Assembly (NCBI RefSeq): GCF_036320965.1
Contig: NC_092287.1
Coordinates: forward strand, 8,893,297 to 8,957,296
Source of the DNA: Panulirus ornatus
Lineage: Eukaryota; Arthropoda; Malacostraca; Decapoda; Palinuridae
Direction: 5' to 3'
Length of the DNA stretch: 64,000 nt
Under the pieces are notes generated by a model, which saw nothing but the letters and a program-made list of their open reading frames with translations, was not told where the DNA came from and ran no database searches. Position numbers and translations under genes: made by a program. Positions 10,641 to 60,513 of the stretch are shown one piece after another. Every line of letters begins with the position of its first letter. Within the stretch, counting starts at the first letter, position 1.

Positions 10641-13600
10641 TGAATTTTTTTTTTTTCAAAATCGTCGGACCTTTGCTTGGTCTGACATGGGCCTTTGCCT
10701 GTTGGCGGCCTGTTCCTTAGTTTTTACGCATGGTCTTCTAAGATGCAGGCAACTTCTGGAGATGGTGCTGGACATGCTATTTTCATCTAGGAGGTGGGTA
10801 TTCACCTGTATTCCGGAGCAGGTGTTCCATTTGGTTCTCTTGGGTCTTGTAAAGTAGTTACGCTGCTGGTAGTACATGGTCTTCCTCACTGAAGTCAGGG
10901 ACGCTTGCACGGAGACATTGTGTCACTTCACAGTCCAGCGTGTAGTATTCCAGGTGGTGCTTTGAAGGCTTCTCATTCTAGACACTCTCTGATGACCCTG
11001 TTCATTTTTTTTTTGCCTGCTACATTGGTATCCCAGTCATAGATGGTGTAGATTCACTAGGGTTTTCCTGGTCATTCCTCTGTTGTTATATGGTAGCTCC
11101 AATAATGTGGTCACTATGTACCACTTGGCTAATTGGGATCTGGCATTGTAGGTGTCCAGGAGATTCCTCTTGGTCTAGAGCCTTGCTGCTTTCTGTAACT
11201 GGTGCTTGACTTGTTACAGGCTCACTGGAGCATGTACCTGGATATTGCTAATGTGTGTAACTGCCTTAGCTGCCTTGTCTGCTGTCTCGTTCCCCTCGAT
11301 CCCCACGTGGCTAGGGATCTAGTGTATGGCGATGGGATGTCCCTGTCGCTGTAGCTCTTGAAGTTGAGCGAGGATTGAAGTGACAAGCTAAATGTTGTCC
11401 TTTGGGAGGCTGTGTTGTAGTGCTTGCACTGATGACTTGGAGTCCGTGTGTATTATCATGGGCTTCGAGTGCATGGTATTTGCATGTTCCAGGGCTTTAG
11501 AGATGGCTACCAACTCCATCTGTAGTGTGGAGCAGCCATCTGACGGCCCCCAGAGGCAAGTATGACCTTGGGTGTGGAAGGCCACCCTCCCCCATCCTTT
11601 CCTCATCTGTCTGGACCACTGTTCAGAAAGATGAGGGTAGCATACTTCACAGCTTCAGCAGATGTCTCAGTGGCCATGGCTGTCAAAGCCAGTCTTCTCA
11701 GGTCTTCCTACTGGAGGGTGGACTTCTTGTCTCCTAATGCTGTGACTGCAAAGGTGGCTGGTGGATGGTTTCATGGAGGCGGTAAACTACACTGGTGTGG
11801 TATATCCTCCATCTTCAGTGTGGATGCCGTTGCTTGAAAGGCTTTGATGGCATTAGCTGCCTCGTGTGTCCAGGGTGTTGCTCGCTCCCTGTGGTCTAGG
11901 TGAAGGGTGGCCCGGACTTTGGCCCCTTTGTGGTTGAAGGCTTGCCTGATCAGCAGATCTTAGCTAGAGTCGCCATTGTTGTCTCCTTGACTCGTGCTGC
12001 TAGGGGTGCCAGCCCAGTCTTCATCTGCAGGTTGCAGATCCTGGTCCACATGGGAGCTCCCAACATGGTCCTGAGTGCATCCTTTTGGATGACTTCCATG
12101 TTGGTTACCTGGTCATCCCTCAGGCCAATGAGTGGTGGAGCACAGTAGTGTACCAGCGATATGATGGTGGCATTGTAGTAGGCCTTGAGCAGCTCCATGT
12201 TAGCCCCAGCAGCTGGGCTAGTCAGGGAACTCATGATGTTTCCTCAGCTTTTTGTTCTTTGTCGGAGATGCTGAAGCTGTGTCCTGATGCTGAGTTTTCG
12301 ATCTAACCACACTCCAAGACACTGGTGGGTGTCGACTCAGGTTACTGGCATTCCCTGAATGGAGGGCATCCTGTCTGGCCTAGTGGAGCACAGGGCCATC
12401 GTCCTTGTTTTGGTAGTGTTTTTCTTGAGGCTCAGTGTGTTGCACTCTTTTTCAACCAGCTTGAGTGTGTGTTGGACATTGGCAAATCTCTTGCGCCCTC
12501 GCACTATCAGCTGGAGTTCATCGGTGTAGCAGGGGAGCTTCGCTAAGTTCTCTATCAGAATGTTGAAAGTGTTGGGCTGAGGATGCCTCCTTGTGGGGTG
12601 CCATTTTCAAGGGGCTTGTATGATGAGGTGACTCCTTGGAATTATACTCGTTCCTGGCAGTGTGTCAGGTAATCCTGGATCCACCAGATGAGCCTCCCCT
12701 GGACTCCCTTCTTCATCTAGAGTCTCTAATATTGCCAGTGGACTGGCTAGCTCGAAGGCTTTTCCCAGGTCCAGGAAAACCACTATAGCTGGTTTGCTGA
12801 GTCTCTAATATCGCCAGTGGACTGGCTAGCTCGAAGGCTTTTTCCAGGTCCAGGAAGACCACTATAGCTGGTTTGCCGTCAATGGTGCTCAGTATCTCTG
12901 CTATGTTGGTTGTTGACCCAGTATTTTCTGTGGAGGTGAAGATATGGGGATGCAGGAGGCCGACTTTCCACTTGAGCCTGTTTGAGAACCATCCTCTCTG
13001 TCATCTTAGCGGTGCAACTGAGGAAGGTGATGGAGTTTCTCTGGTCCTCTGGGCTTGGGAATGGGCTGGATGTCTGCCTTTTTCCATTCCAGTGGGAGTT
13101 TCTATGTTGTCCATGAAGTGTTGATGATTTGCGGCAGTGCCTCATGTCCAGCTTCTCCAGCATGGTGTAGCATGCAGTAAGTTATTCTGTTGGCCCCTGG
13201 TGCCATGTCCCTGCTCAGTTTCATTGCTTTTTGCTGTTCTAATTTGGTGAAGGCCCTTTCCATTGTGTCTTGCCTGCTGTTTGCTTTTTGTATGCGTTGT
13301 ATCCTACCCTGTCTGAGTCTTTTTCGTTTTTCTTCTGCCTGTGTGGGTAGGTTATTTGTGGCTGCTCGGTTGGAGAAGAGATCCGCAAGCCTTTCTGCCT
13401 CCTGGGGTGAGCCAGTGGTGGTGGTACAGTTGTGCCAGATGTTCTATTGATCTGGCCCCACATCTTGCTGAGGGAGGTGTGCTCATTCAGCTCAGATCAC
13501 CGTTTGAGTCAGCTTGCTTTCTTAATGCTTTTAGTTTCTTCTCTGGTGTGCTGGATTGTATCCTGTAGAAGGTGTCTGTTTGCTTTGTCTGCTGTGTCTT

Positions 13601-14738
13601 CTGTAGTTTTTTCTAGCACTGCAGTAGTAACAATGGTTTTGGTGTTGTCTGGCTGAGGTCTTGGTCTTGGGGATGGCCAGATCTACTGCTTCTTGAAGGG
13701 CTCGAACTAGTTCCTCATGTAGGCACCTCTCATTTATGGGTGTGATGCCCACCTAGTGCTGGTGCTCATCTTTCCATGTCTTAATTTTGCTTCTGAAAAG
13801 CTTCTAGTTGGCTTTTTGAATTTTGTACCTCCATCTTAGGTGTGGAGGCACAGGGAGCTTGCTAACCGATAAAGTGGTCAGCGTGGCAAAGTGGTTGTTG
13901 GTGAGAGAAGGGTGCAGTTGCCAGTGGGCTGAGTCTTGTAGGTAGTTGGAGAGAAGGGTGAGGTCGAGTCTCCCTCTCCTTATCTGGGTTGATTCGCTGT
14001 TGTTGAGGAGGGTAATGTCTGGGGTGTCAAGCAGTGTGTGTTACAGGTGTTGCCCATCCTCATTGATGGCCCTCGTTGAGTTGAGGAAGGGATGGTGAGC
14101 ATTGAAATCTCCCCCTACTAGCATGGTGTGTGTGGCCAATGCAAATAATTCTGTGATTTCTATGAGTCCCTCTGGCTCTTGTAGGTGTTAAAGATGATGA
14201 TGTCACGGTCTGGTAATATGACTCCTATGACTTGTACTTCGACGCCCTGACTACAAGGCATCATGTGCATGACCTCTGTGTTTAGGATGTACGACCTGAC
14301 TAGGATTTTGCAGCCTTTGGTCTGTGCTTGACCAAAGTGCTTCCTGTACATCTTTTACCCACTGAAGCAGAAGCTGTGGTGTTCCTGGAGGAATGTTTCT
14401 TGAAGGAATATGATGTCGAGGCCTTCACTGTGTGCTGCTGCTTGCAGTAGATGTTTTGTTCCTTATTCCCTGAATGTTCAATGACAGAATCTTCAGGGTG
14501 GTGCTGCTGTCCATTTATGAGCTGGACCTTGTTGAGCTATCCTGGCAGGAGGTTCCTACTCAGTGACTAGCTCTATGAGGTCCATCTCCTCTACGTCTTG
14601 TTGAGGTTTCTTGCTGGCCTTCTCTTGATGGAAGGGTACATTGAGGTGGACCTCCTGTTTCGGGGGCCTCGAGGCTTTCTTTTCTTTGCGGCTGCTGCTG
14701 TGGTTGTTCTCTCTCTTTGGGGTGAAGTGCACCTTTTA
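10641..14738 (-). mobile_element. I-like LINE with endonuclease, RT and RNase H (degenerate)
   Basis: About 4.1 kb antisense insertion; the oligo-T run at 10645-10656 is its 3' poly(A) tail. In - strand order: a short glutamine-rich end of an upstream ORF (14560-14748); an endonuclease domain (KILSLNIQGIRNK-type start near 14500, later GDFNAHHPF near 14090); RT remnants (VVFLDLEKAFELAS near 12850, post-RT block SLVHYCAPPLIGL...ALRTMLGAP at 11950-12234); and RNase H (11388-11606, with ELVAISKALEHA and IIHTDSKSSVQAL). That order fits the I group of non-LTR elements. Many stops and frameshifts make it inactive. G/C content is visibly higher than in the surroundings. It lies inside RTE-2, which resumes at 14739. 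Confidence 0.82.
12718..12876. repeat. Tandem duplication of about 78 bp in I-like RT
   Basis: gagtctctaatattgccagt... through tatagctggtttgc occurs twice back to back (units about 12718-12797 and 12798-12876) with few differences. It duplicates the RT motif A region of the antisense I-like LINE, so it is a post-insertion or replication-associated change. Confidence 0.8.
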
Positions 14739-15110
14739 AGAGGAGCATGTGGTATGGCTACATGGAATGAATGAAGTAATGGGAGGTGTGTGAGAGATTT
14801 TGTGTGGCAGGGAATGCAAAAGGAATGAACTGTGGATTGGTAGAATGGGTGAAAATTAATACTTTGAGGTGGTTGGGTTTGTGGAAAGAATGTAAGATAG
14901 GGAGTTTACAAGGACAGTGATTATTTTTAAGTTGAAGGCTCCACGTCGAGGCCAGGCTCTAATTGAAATATAGAGAGAATTATAAAACAGGAAAAGAAAA
15001 GACAAGGGAGAGTATTATTGAATTTCTGAAGAAGTGAAAAACCTGTCTATTGAAATGTGCCAGGTCTTAGTTATTGGGAAAGACTTAAGAAAGTAGAGAG
15101 TTGCAAAGCT
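14739..15110 (+). mobile_element. RTE-2 LINE, segment 4 (C-terminal end)
   Basis: Resumes with LRGACGMATWNE-type sequence directly after the I-like insertion, matching where segment 3 stopped (RIQAVEMN). It fades into unrecognised A/T-rich sequence by about 15110; the right limit is approximate. Confidence 0.7.
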
Positions 15111-16260
15111 TCGATGTTTAGGGAAAGAAGCAGGTATCAAAACAGCCCACCCTTGAGTTGCTGATGGTCACACAATAATCAGGTGATGCTGCAGCTTGCC
15201 GAGTGTTGCATGGTCTAGTGAGTGGTGAAGGCACACAAGGAGCCAGCTCTCAGGAGCAAAAACCAAAGTAACACCTATAGAAGAGGGAAAGTGAACCACA
15301 CATGAAAAAAGGAGAAAAAGTGTAGGGAATAGGACAGAACCTTGAGGGACACCACTGTTGATAGAGAAAAGGGGGAGGCTGATCCATCAACAATCACAAG
15401 AGATAGATCGACCATGGAGGAAGGTAGATATGAAGGAGCAAAGTGAGGGAGGTAAGCCAAAAGAGGGAAGCTTAAAGATGAGACCCCAACACCACACCCT
15501 GTCAAAAGCCATAGATATGCCAAGGGCAACTACACATGACTCTCCAAAATCTTTCAGGGATGATTGCAAAACATTGGTAAAATAGAAAAGAACATCACCA
15601 CTCAATCTCACCTTACAGAAGCTTACTGGTAATCAGAGAGAAGGCATATTTTCAAGGTGTTTAAGGATATGGGATTTGCATAGGGATTCAAAGACTTTGG
15701 AAATGGTAGATGTCAAAGCAAGAGGACTATAGTTAGAGGGGTCAGAACGGTCACCCTTCTTAGGGATGGGATGTATTAGTGCATGCTTCCAAGGGGAAGG
15801 AAAAGGTTTGGGTTTAACATAGAAATGGAACAGATTAGGAAGCACAGGTGCAAGTTCAGAGGTACAATCTTCCATTACATGGGGATGGATGCCATTGGGA
15901 CCATAAGCCTTGCTTGTGTCCAAAGAAAGAAGCGCCTTACGGACAGTCGGAAAGGAGATTATGGGAAGAGGCATAGGATTAGTAGGAGGTGAAGGAACGT
16001 TAGGGGAATGATAGTATGATTAAAGGGATTGGTGTGAAAGGAAGAGTATGATTAAAGGGATTGGTGTAAAAGGAAGACTACCTGGGACTTAGGGAAATTG
16101 AGTTGAAGAATACTGTAGGGAGAGAAATGGAGGAAGGATGCATAGAATAATGTATGGGGAGATGCTTTTGCTGTTGATAGGAGTTCCAGGAGGGAATGGG
16201 CATCAGAGATATAAATAGACAGATTAACCTCCCACATCTATTATATTGTTATTTTGCAAC
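15110..16260 (-). mobile_element. Jockey/CR1-like LINE reverse-transcriptase relic
   Basis: - strand frame 15633-15974 shows SLDTSKAYGPNGIHPHV, then ELAPVLPNLFHF, SPWKHALIHPIPKKGDRSDP and SNYSPLALTSTISKVFES: the N-terminal half of a Jockey/CR1-type RT. Frame 15387-15611 continues with VVALGISMAFDRVW (motif A; the usual Asp is Gly in LGIS) and SLCSFISTFLHGRSIS, and the next piece (15275-15529) is frame-shifted. The upstream coding remnant 16052-16237 precedes RT. The copy is inactive and its limits are approximate. Confidence 0.78.
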
Positions 16261-16330
16261 AAAAGGATACAGATCTCTCATGGATTCATATACAAATGTT
16301 GGCATTCCTACTTTGTTATTTATATTTATT

Positions 16331-17145
16331 ATACTTAGTCACTGTCTCACCTTTTAGTGAGTTAGCAAAAGGAAGCAGATGAAAGAATGGCCCAACCCAC
16401 CCACATACACATGCATAAACACCCACACACGCACATATACATACCTATACATTTCAATGTATACATACATATACATACACAGACATATACATATATATAC
16501 ACATGTACATATTCATACTTGCTGCCTTCATCCATTCCCGTTGCCACCCGGCCACACGTGAAACAGCACCCCCCTCCCCCTGCAAGTGCACGAGTTAGTA
16601 CTAGGAAAAGACAACAAAGGCCTTATTCATTCATACACAATCTCTAACTGTCATGTGTACTGCACCAAAACCACAGCTCCCTTTCCACATCCAGGCCCCA
16701 TAAAACTTTCCATGGTTTACCCCAGATGTTTCATACGCCCTGGTTCAATTCATTGACAGCGTGTTGACCCCATTATACCACATCGTTCCAATTCACTCTA
16801 TTCCTTGCACTCCTTTCACCCTCCTGTATGTTCAGGCCCTAATCTCTCAAAATCTTTTTCACTCCATCCTTCCACCTCCAATTTGGTTTCCCACTTCTCG
16901 TTCCCTCCACTCTGACACATATATCCTCTTTGTCAATCTTTCCTCACTCATTCTCTCCATGTGAACAAACCATTTCAATACTTCATCTTCTGCTATCTCA
17001 ACCACACTTTTTATTACCACACATCTCTCTTACCCTTTCATTACTTACTCAATCCAACCACCTCACACCACATATTGTCCTCAAACATTTCATTTCCAAC
17101 ACATCCACCCTCCTCCTCACAACTGTATATATAGCCCATGCCTCT
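16331..17145 (-). mobile_element. RTE-1 LINE 3' fragment upstream of MIF
   Basis: Antisense copy running from a degenerate 3' terminal motif (cactgtctcacc...gttagcaaaaggaa) through the CA/TA-rich 3' UTR into the C-terminal coding part, ending at about 17145, 100 bases before the MIF start codon. Several indels place it among the older copies. Confidence 0.85.
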
Positions 17146-17247
17146 TGTGTAAATGCAAGGATGAATCAGTGTAACTGCTTTTATAAATGGTATGCCAGAA
17201 TTTCAGGCTAACATTGGCATTTCTATTTTAGACTTACAGGACTAACA

Positions 17248-55175
<37,928 letters not shown>

Positions 55176-55241
55176 GATTGGGAATCTACACTGCAGTAAT
55201 ACAACTCTTTGCAGAAGTCATTATAACATATTGTATTCTTG

Positions 55242-55247
55242 AATAAA
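55242..55247 (+). terminator. MIF polyadenylation signal
   Basis: aataaa 67 bases after the stop codon, in an A/T-rich context. It gives a short 3' UTR, usual for MIF genes. Confidence 0.75.
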
Positions 55248-55259
55248 TTATATAATGAA

Positions 55260-55911
55260 ATAGAAACTTACATATTGTTAGATTATTCTCACCTGCAGTA
55301 ACACACTGATACATATTGTTTTATTGACCTAAGGCTATATTTAGTGAATAATGCACTTTTTAGACCTAAGGATATCTCTTGGGTGAATATTGTTCTATCT
55401 TTATGATGGAAAGCAACTTATAATTTAATAATACCAGAAGTAAGTGATAACATCATTTACAAGTTAATGCTCCTGTGGCAGATGACACATGTTGCATTAT
55501 GCAGACTCTTGACAGCCACAAGACCCTCCTGGCCCCAGTGCACCATGCCTCCTCATATCTTTGCACTTGCCCACACATCAGGTGTATGCACTGCAGTGCG
55601 TTTACCCTCTTCACTTTAATTTGCTTCCTCCAGTTGTCCTTGCCTTTCAATTTGTTTCAAATCTTTAACCATTAAACAGTGACTGACAATGACATGTTCT
55701 CACAGGAAACTGCAACTGACATTAAATGATGTGCTAACTTTTCCCACTTCTGCATAAATATCCAGCAACATTTTTTCAAACCTATATGCGTCTCCTCCTT
55801 TTGTCAGGATATACATTCTGCTACTAATTTCCCTTATTACCACCATCATTAAGTGCATCATCAATGGAAGACAGACTGAGGTTAGAGACTAAAGAAAGAT
55901 TATTATTATCC
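55260..55911. other. Region downstream of MIF, nothing recognised
   Basis: No LINE match. A C/T-rich block at 55460-55660 has a 66-codon frame without recognisable features. Confidence 0.5.
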
Positions 55912-56865
55912 TTAATTACTGTCTCCCGCATTAGCGAGGTAGTGCAAGGAAACAGATGAAAGATTGGCCCAACCCACCCACATATGTATATACATAAAAG
56001 CTTACACAAGCACATATACATACCTATACATCTCGACGTATACATACACAAAGACATATACATATTCATACTTGCAGCCTTCATCCATTCCCATCACCAG
56101 CCCACCACACATGAAATAGCATCCTCCACTAGCGAGGTAGCACCAGGAAAAGACAAAAAGGCTACATTCGTTCTCGCTCAGTCTCTAGCTGTCATGTGTA
56201 ATGCACCAAAACCACAGCTCCCTTTCCACATCCAGGCCCAGCAAACTTTCCATGGCTTACCCCAGATGCTTCACATGCCCAGGTTCAATCCAGTAATAGC
56301 ACATTGACCCCAGTGTATCACATCATTCCAGTTCACACTATTCCTTGCACACCTTTCACCCTTCTGTCTGTTTCAGGCTCCGATCGCTCAAAATCTTTTT
56401 TACTACATCCTTCCACCTCCCCTTCTGTTTTACTTTTTCCAAAAGAAGGAATAGAGAAGGGGGCGAGTGAGGATTTTCCCTCCTAGGCTCAGTCCTCTGT
56501 TCTTAACGCTACCTCGATAATGCGGGAAATGGCGAATATGTATGAAAGAAATCTCTTGCCCTTTGATTACTTACTCGATCAAACCACCTTACACCACATA
56601 TTGTCTTCAAACATTTCATTTCCAACACATCCATCCTCCTCTGCACAACCCTATCTACAGCCCATGCCTCACAACCATATAACATTGTTGGAACCACTAG
56701 TCCTTCAAACATAGCCATTTTTGCTCCAAGATAATGTTCTCGCCTTCCACACATTACTCAACACTTCCAGAACCTTGACCCCTTCCCCCACCCAGTGACT
56801 CGCGCTTCTATGGTTCCATCCGCTGCTAAATCCACTCCCAGATATCTATCTAAAACACTTCCTCC
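55912..56865 (-). mobile_element. RTE-1 3' portion carrying a nested SINE
   Basis: Antisense: terminal motif actgtctcccgcattagcgagg, UTR, C-terminal coding region to about 56410, a SINE insertion (56412-56552), then YGCEAWAVDR and RTICGVRWFDRVSN (frame 56509-56754) and further decayed coding to about 56865. Confidence 0.85.
56412..56552 (+). mobile_element. SINE-like element, copy 7, 5'-truncated and nested
   Basis: Starts ttttccaaaagaagg and ends cgggaaatggcgaatatgtatgaaagaaa inside the antisense RTE-1. No TA tract accompanies it, so TA is not obligatory for this element. Confidence 0.78.
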
Positions 56866-58837
56866 AAGATAATACAAAATAGAATCCAGAGGAACACTAT
56901 GAATGACAGGATAAAATATGGGCCACATGTATAGTTCGTGTATGTGGTCTTAGAATCATCTAAAGCCAAACTAACCAGGATAGAATAAGTCAATGCACCA
57001 ACAATTACTGCAATGAAAGCAGAAGAGCCAAGCTAAGTAAGTTTAGAAAGAAAATATTAATGCCATACCTTGCCAAATGCTTTGGAGATAGTAATGGCGA
57101 TGAGAAAAAAATTATAAAAACCACTGAGAAAGGAAGAACAGAGGTGACCTACATAAGAGATCACAGGAATGTCCTGTGAAAATGACTTTCTTAAGTGTTA
57201 GGGAAGATGAGAGATAAAGAGAACTTCAAAGAATCATGACACAGCAGAAGTTAGTGTTGGGGCAGTAAGTAGAAGATAACCTGCCTCGTCATCCAATCTC
57301 TACAAAGCTAATGTAATATACTAACCAAAACAACTATCAAAACCATCACAGGTTAATTAAAAACTAACGTTCAACACCTACCCAACAAAATACAATCTCA
57401 GCTCAACATGCTCAGTTCACAATTCTTTGCAAAAACATGCAAATATTCCCACTGAAGCCACCTCATAACCAACCACCAATCCCCATGCAGAAATGAGATC
57501 AACTCTGCCTCGTTCTTCAACAACTGCGTAAATGAAGATCTACTGTCTCCCACAATAAACATAAGACTAACAAAACAAACTTTGAGTTAGGGGACAGAGC
57601 TTGTCATGTCTTGCAAACCCATTCCACCAGAAACCCTTCCAAAACTATAGTTCCCAGATGTGCGAGTTGCATTTTCTCACCTGCACTCTAGATATCAGTC
57701 ACTTCTCCATCATTACAAATGTTGATAAAAGATTCAAGTTGCAGATGCAACTTCCACATGGAAGGCATTAGAGTCCTACTTAATTGTTCTATGCTTGCAT
57801 CACAAATATACACATCCCTGCCCTTCTGTTTACAACTCTCCTTCCACACAGTACTAGAAGCAAATGATAAAATATTCAACCTTATCCCCCAACACCACCT
57901 TCCAGAATGACAAAAATTGGCTTGCCACCAGTCACTCTAATATCCTCGAGTGGATTGCCTTAAAGGATTTCTTTTCTCCAGATGTCTTCGATTTCTATCA
58001 TGACCTCCCACTACGTCCTGCATACCACAGTATGAAGGTCCTCCCATAATGAAGACAATCTTACAATTGCAGCACTCTACCACCACAGAGGCAACAAAAA
58101 TGCAATTCTACATCACACAATCAGGAACAATGGCTCATCCAGAGCAGAATGTCCGCTTCTCCACAGAAGTCTTTAATTGCATTTTTTCCCAGACAGACAT
58201 AAATCCAACTTGCTCCACAAGCCACCAACTATCCTGGACCTTGCATAAAATGCAGACATGCCTCCAAAATCATGAACACAAAAGTAGCAAACAAACTTTA
58301 TGCTCTTAAAACACTATTACCAGATTTTGACAATAATGAATCCTGAAGAATCCTTGATAAAGCTATGCCTCAGCTGCTTGGTGCACAACCCTACCAAAGT
58401 TGCAAAACACAAATAACAGAGCAGAGAACATTCACTGGCTCATTTACTACAATCATTGGCACCTACATTGCAGAACAAAGGCCACATTGATTAAATTCAA
58501 CATTTAATCTTATTATGCACCCAAAGCTCTGGAGGAAATTGGAGACCTGATTTAAAGGCAAAAAGGTTGAGGAAGAGAATTTCTTAGTTTAAAAGAAGGA
58601 AGTATTGCAATAGTCAATCCTTGAGTATATCAATTTAAACTACATTTCAATGTCTCAAGAATAAACTACTTGAAAGGAATCTCAGAAAAACACTATACAA
58701 GCAAACATCTCAAAATGTACCTCTGAAAAGGCACCAAGACTTTTTTAATGCACATTATGAAGATAGTAAGGGCCATGAGAAAAGAATTATAAAAAGCCCT
58801 GAGAAAGGAAGACCAGAGGTGACCTACATAAGAGAGG
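56866..58837. other. Decayed sequence, no gene recognised; contains a repeated block
   Basis: 57075-57165 and 58745-58837 share ggaagatagtaa/ggagatagtaa...atgagaaaa-aattataaaaa...gagaaaggaagaacagaggtgacctacataagagag, about 85-90 percent alike. C/A-rich stretches at 57360-58320 give short frames that might be retroelement remnants, but no motif is convincing. Confidence 0.5.
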
Positions 58838-59885
58838 TAAGTTTGAATGGAGAAAAACTGGAGGAAGTAATGTTTTAGATATCTGGCAGTGGATGGAACC
58901 ATGGAAGTGGAAGTAAATATTAGGGTGGGGGAGGGGGCGAAAATCCTGGGAGCCTTGAAGAATGTGTGGAAATTGAGAACATTATCTCCGAAAGCAAAAA
59001 TGGCTACATTTGAAGGAATAGTGGTTCCAACAATGTTGTATGGTTGTGAGGCGTGGGCTATGGATAGAGTTGTGCGCAGGAGGATGGATGTGCTGGAAAT
59101 GAGATGTTTGAGGACAATATGTTGTGTGAGGTGGTTTGATCGAGTAAGTAATGTAAGGGTAAGGGAGATGTGTGGAAATAGAAAGAGCGTGGTTGAGAGA
59201 GAGCAGAAGAGGGTGTTTTGAAATGATTTGGGCACATGGAGAGAATGAGTGAGGAAAGATTGACAAAGAGGATATATGTGCCGGAGGTGGAGGGAACGAG
59301 GAGAAGTGGGAGACCAAATTGGAGGTGGAAAGATGGAGTGAAAAAGATTTTGAGTGATCGGGGCCTGAACATGCTGGAGGGTGAAAGGCGGGCAAGGAAT
59401 AGAGTGAATTGGATCGATGTGGTATACCAGGGTCGATGTGCTGTCAATGGATTGAATCAGGGCATGTGAAGCGTCTGGAGTAAACCATGGAAAGTTCTGT
59501 GGGGCCTGGATGTGGAAAGGGAGCTGTGGTTTCGGGCATTATTGCATGACAGCTGGAGACTGAGTGTGAGTGAATGGGACATTAGTTGTCTTTTCCTGGC
59601 GCTGCCTCGCGCACATGAGGGGGGAGGGGGATGTTATTCTGTGTGTGGCGGGGTGGCGATGGGGGTGGGTAGGGGCAGACAGTGTGAATTGTGTGCATGT
59701 GTGTATAGGTCTGTGTCTGTGTGTGTATATATGTGTGTACGTTGGGATGTGTGGGTGTGTATGTTTGCGTGTGTGGACGTGTGGGGGTGGGTTGGGCCAT
59801 TTCTTCCGTCTGTTTCCTTGCGCTACCTTGCTTTGTCGCAGGAGACAGCGACAAAGCAAAATAAAAATAACATAATAAAAATAAT
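58838..59885 (+). mobile_element. RTE-1 LINE, 5'-truncated, with 3' UTR A-to-G cluster
   Basis: Starts EVSLNGEKLEE, keeps YGCEAWAMDR (frame 58889-59221) and the C-terminus 59236-59469, then 3' UTR and terminal motif (ttgcgctaccttgctttgtcgcaggagacagcgacaaag), A/T-rich tail. Between about 59553 and 59790 A-to-G changes predominate (about 19), while the coding part is ordinary. It inserted beside a block shared with 57075-57165. Confidence 0.87.
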
Positions 59886-60384
59886 GAAGTCCAGAGGCAT
59901 CAACTGCATACACTCTAGCACCTTAATAAAATCACAAAAGTTTTAAGAATACAATTACAGTTTTTCTAATATTCTGAAATAAAATGTAACTTCAGCAATA
60001 AATAAAAACTTTCCAATAATGACTACAACTGTCATGCTCAGAGCCCATGGACAAAATGAATAAATGTCAATCTTAAAACTATCCTGAAGGAACATGTAAA
60101 ATAACTTGTTACAAACAAGAATGCTGGGACTGTTTTATACAAGATGCATCCTGTTAGTTGCTCTTAAAAAAGAAAATTATGGTGGTATTTGGTTTATTAC
60201 AAGCCTTACCTCAGCATGACAAATTGAGAGGCTTTTCAAATGAGCACTACCAACCTGCCAACTGTGCTTACTTGCAAGCCTGAACTGGATTATCTTAAAC
60301 CATATTCACTACAATGATATCCCTTCCTCAGGAGAGAATGTTAGAAAGCTTAAATGTTATGTAAAGCAAACTTTCAACTTCTTC
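59886..60384. other. Possible 3' UTR of a - strand gene
   Basis: A/T-rich. A - strand aataaa (tttatt on +) lies near 60190, about 190 bases beyond the stop of the candidate exon 60385-60513. No repeat recognised. Confidence 0.35.
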
Positions 60385-60513
60385 TTATGCTTTGATTCTG
60401 GCAAAGTCCTTACTTGAAAGCATTTGTATTCCATGCTTATAATGGCCAACTTGTGAACAGAAGCTCTTCATCTTCCTTCTATCACATGGCTTATTCTTGG
60501 ACGGGTTTGACAC
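60385..60513 (-). CDS. Candidate terminal exon of an unidentified gene
   Basis: On the - strand a good acceptor (tttttgtcattcag) precedes 42 codons and a TAA: VSNPSKNKPCDRRKMKSF, then CSQVGHYKHGIQMLSSKDFARIKA. The composition is balanced, unlike the shadow frames nearby, and contains a basic Lys/Arg stretch. The protein is not recognised; the upstream exons would lie at higher coordinates, where LINE insertions fill the window to its end. It may be a chance frame. Confidence 0.35.
   Translation of the reverse strand: MSNPSKNKPCDRRKMKSFCSQVGHYKHGIQMLSSKDFARIKA

Noticed and set aside
10594..10857. Frame crossing 10641 as one protein
   Set aside because: It spans the junction between RTE-2 and the oligo-T end of the antisense I-like LINE, so it is an artefact of the insertion.
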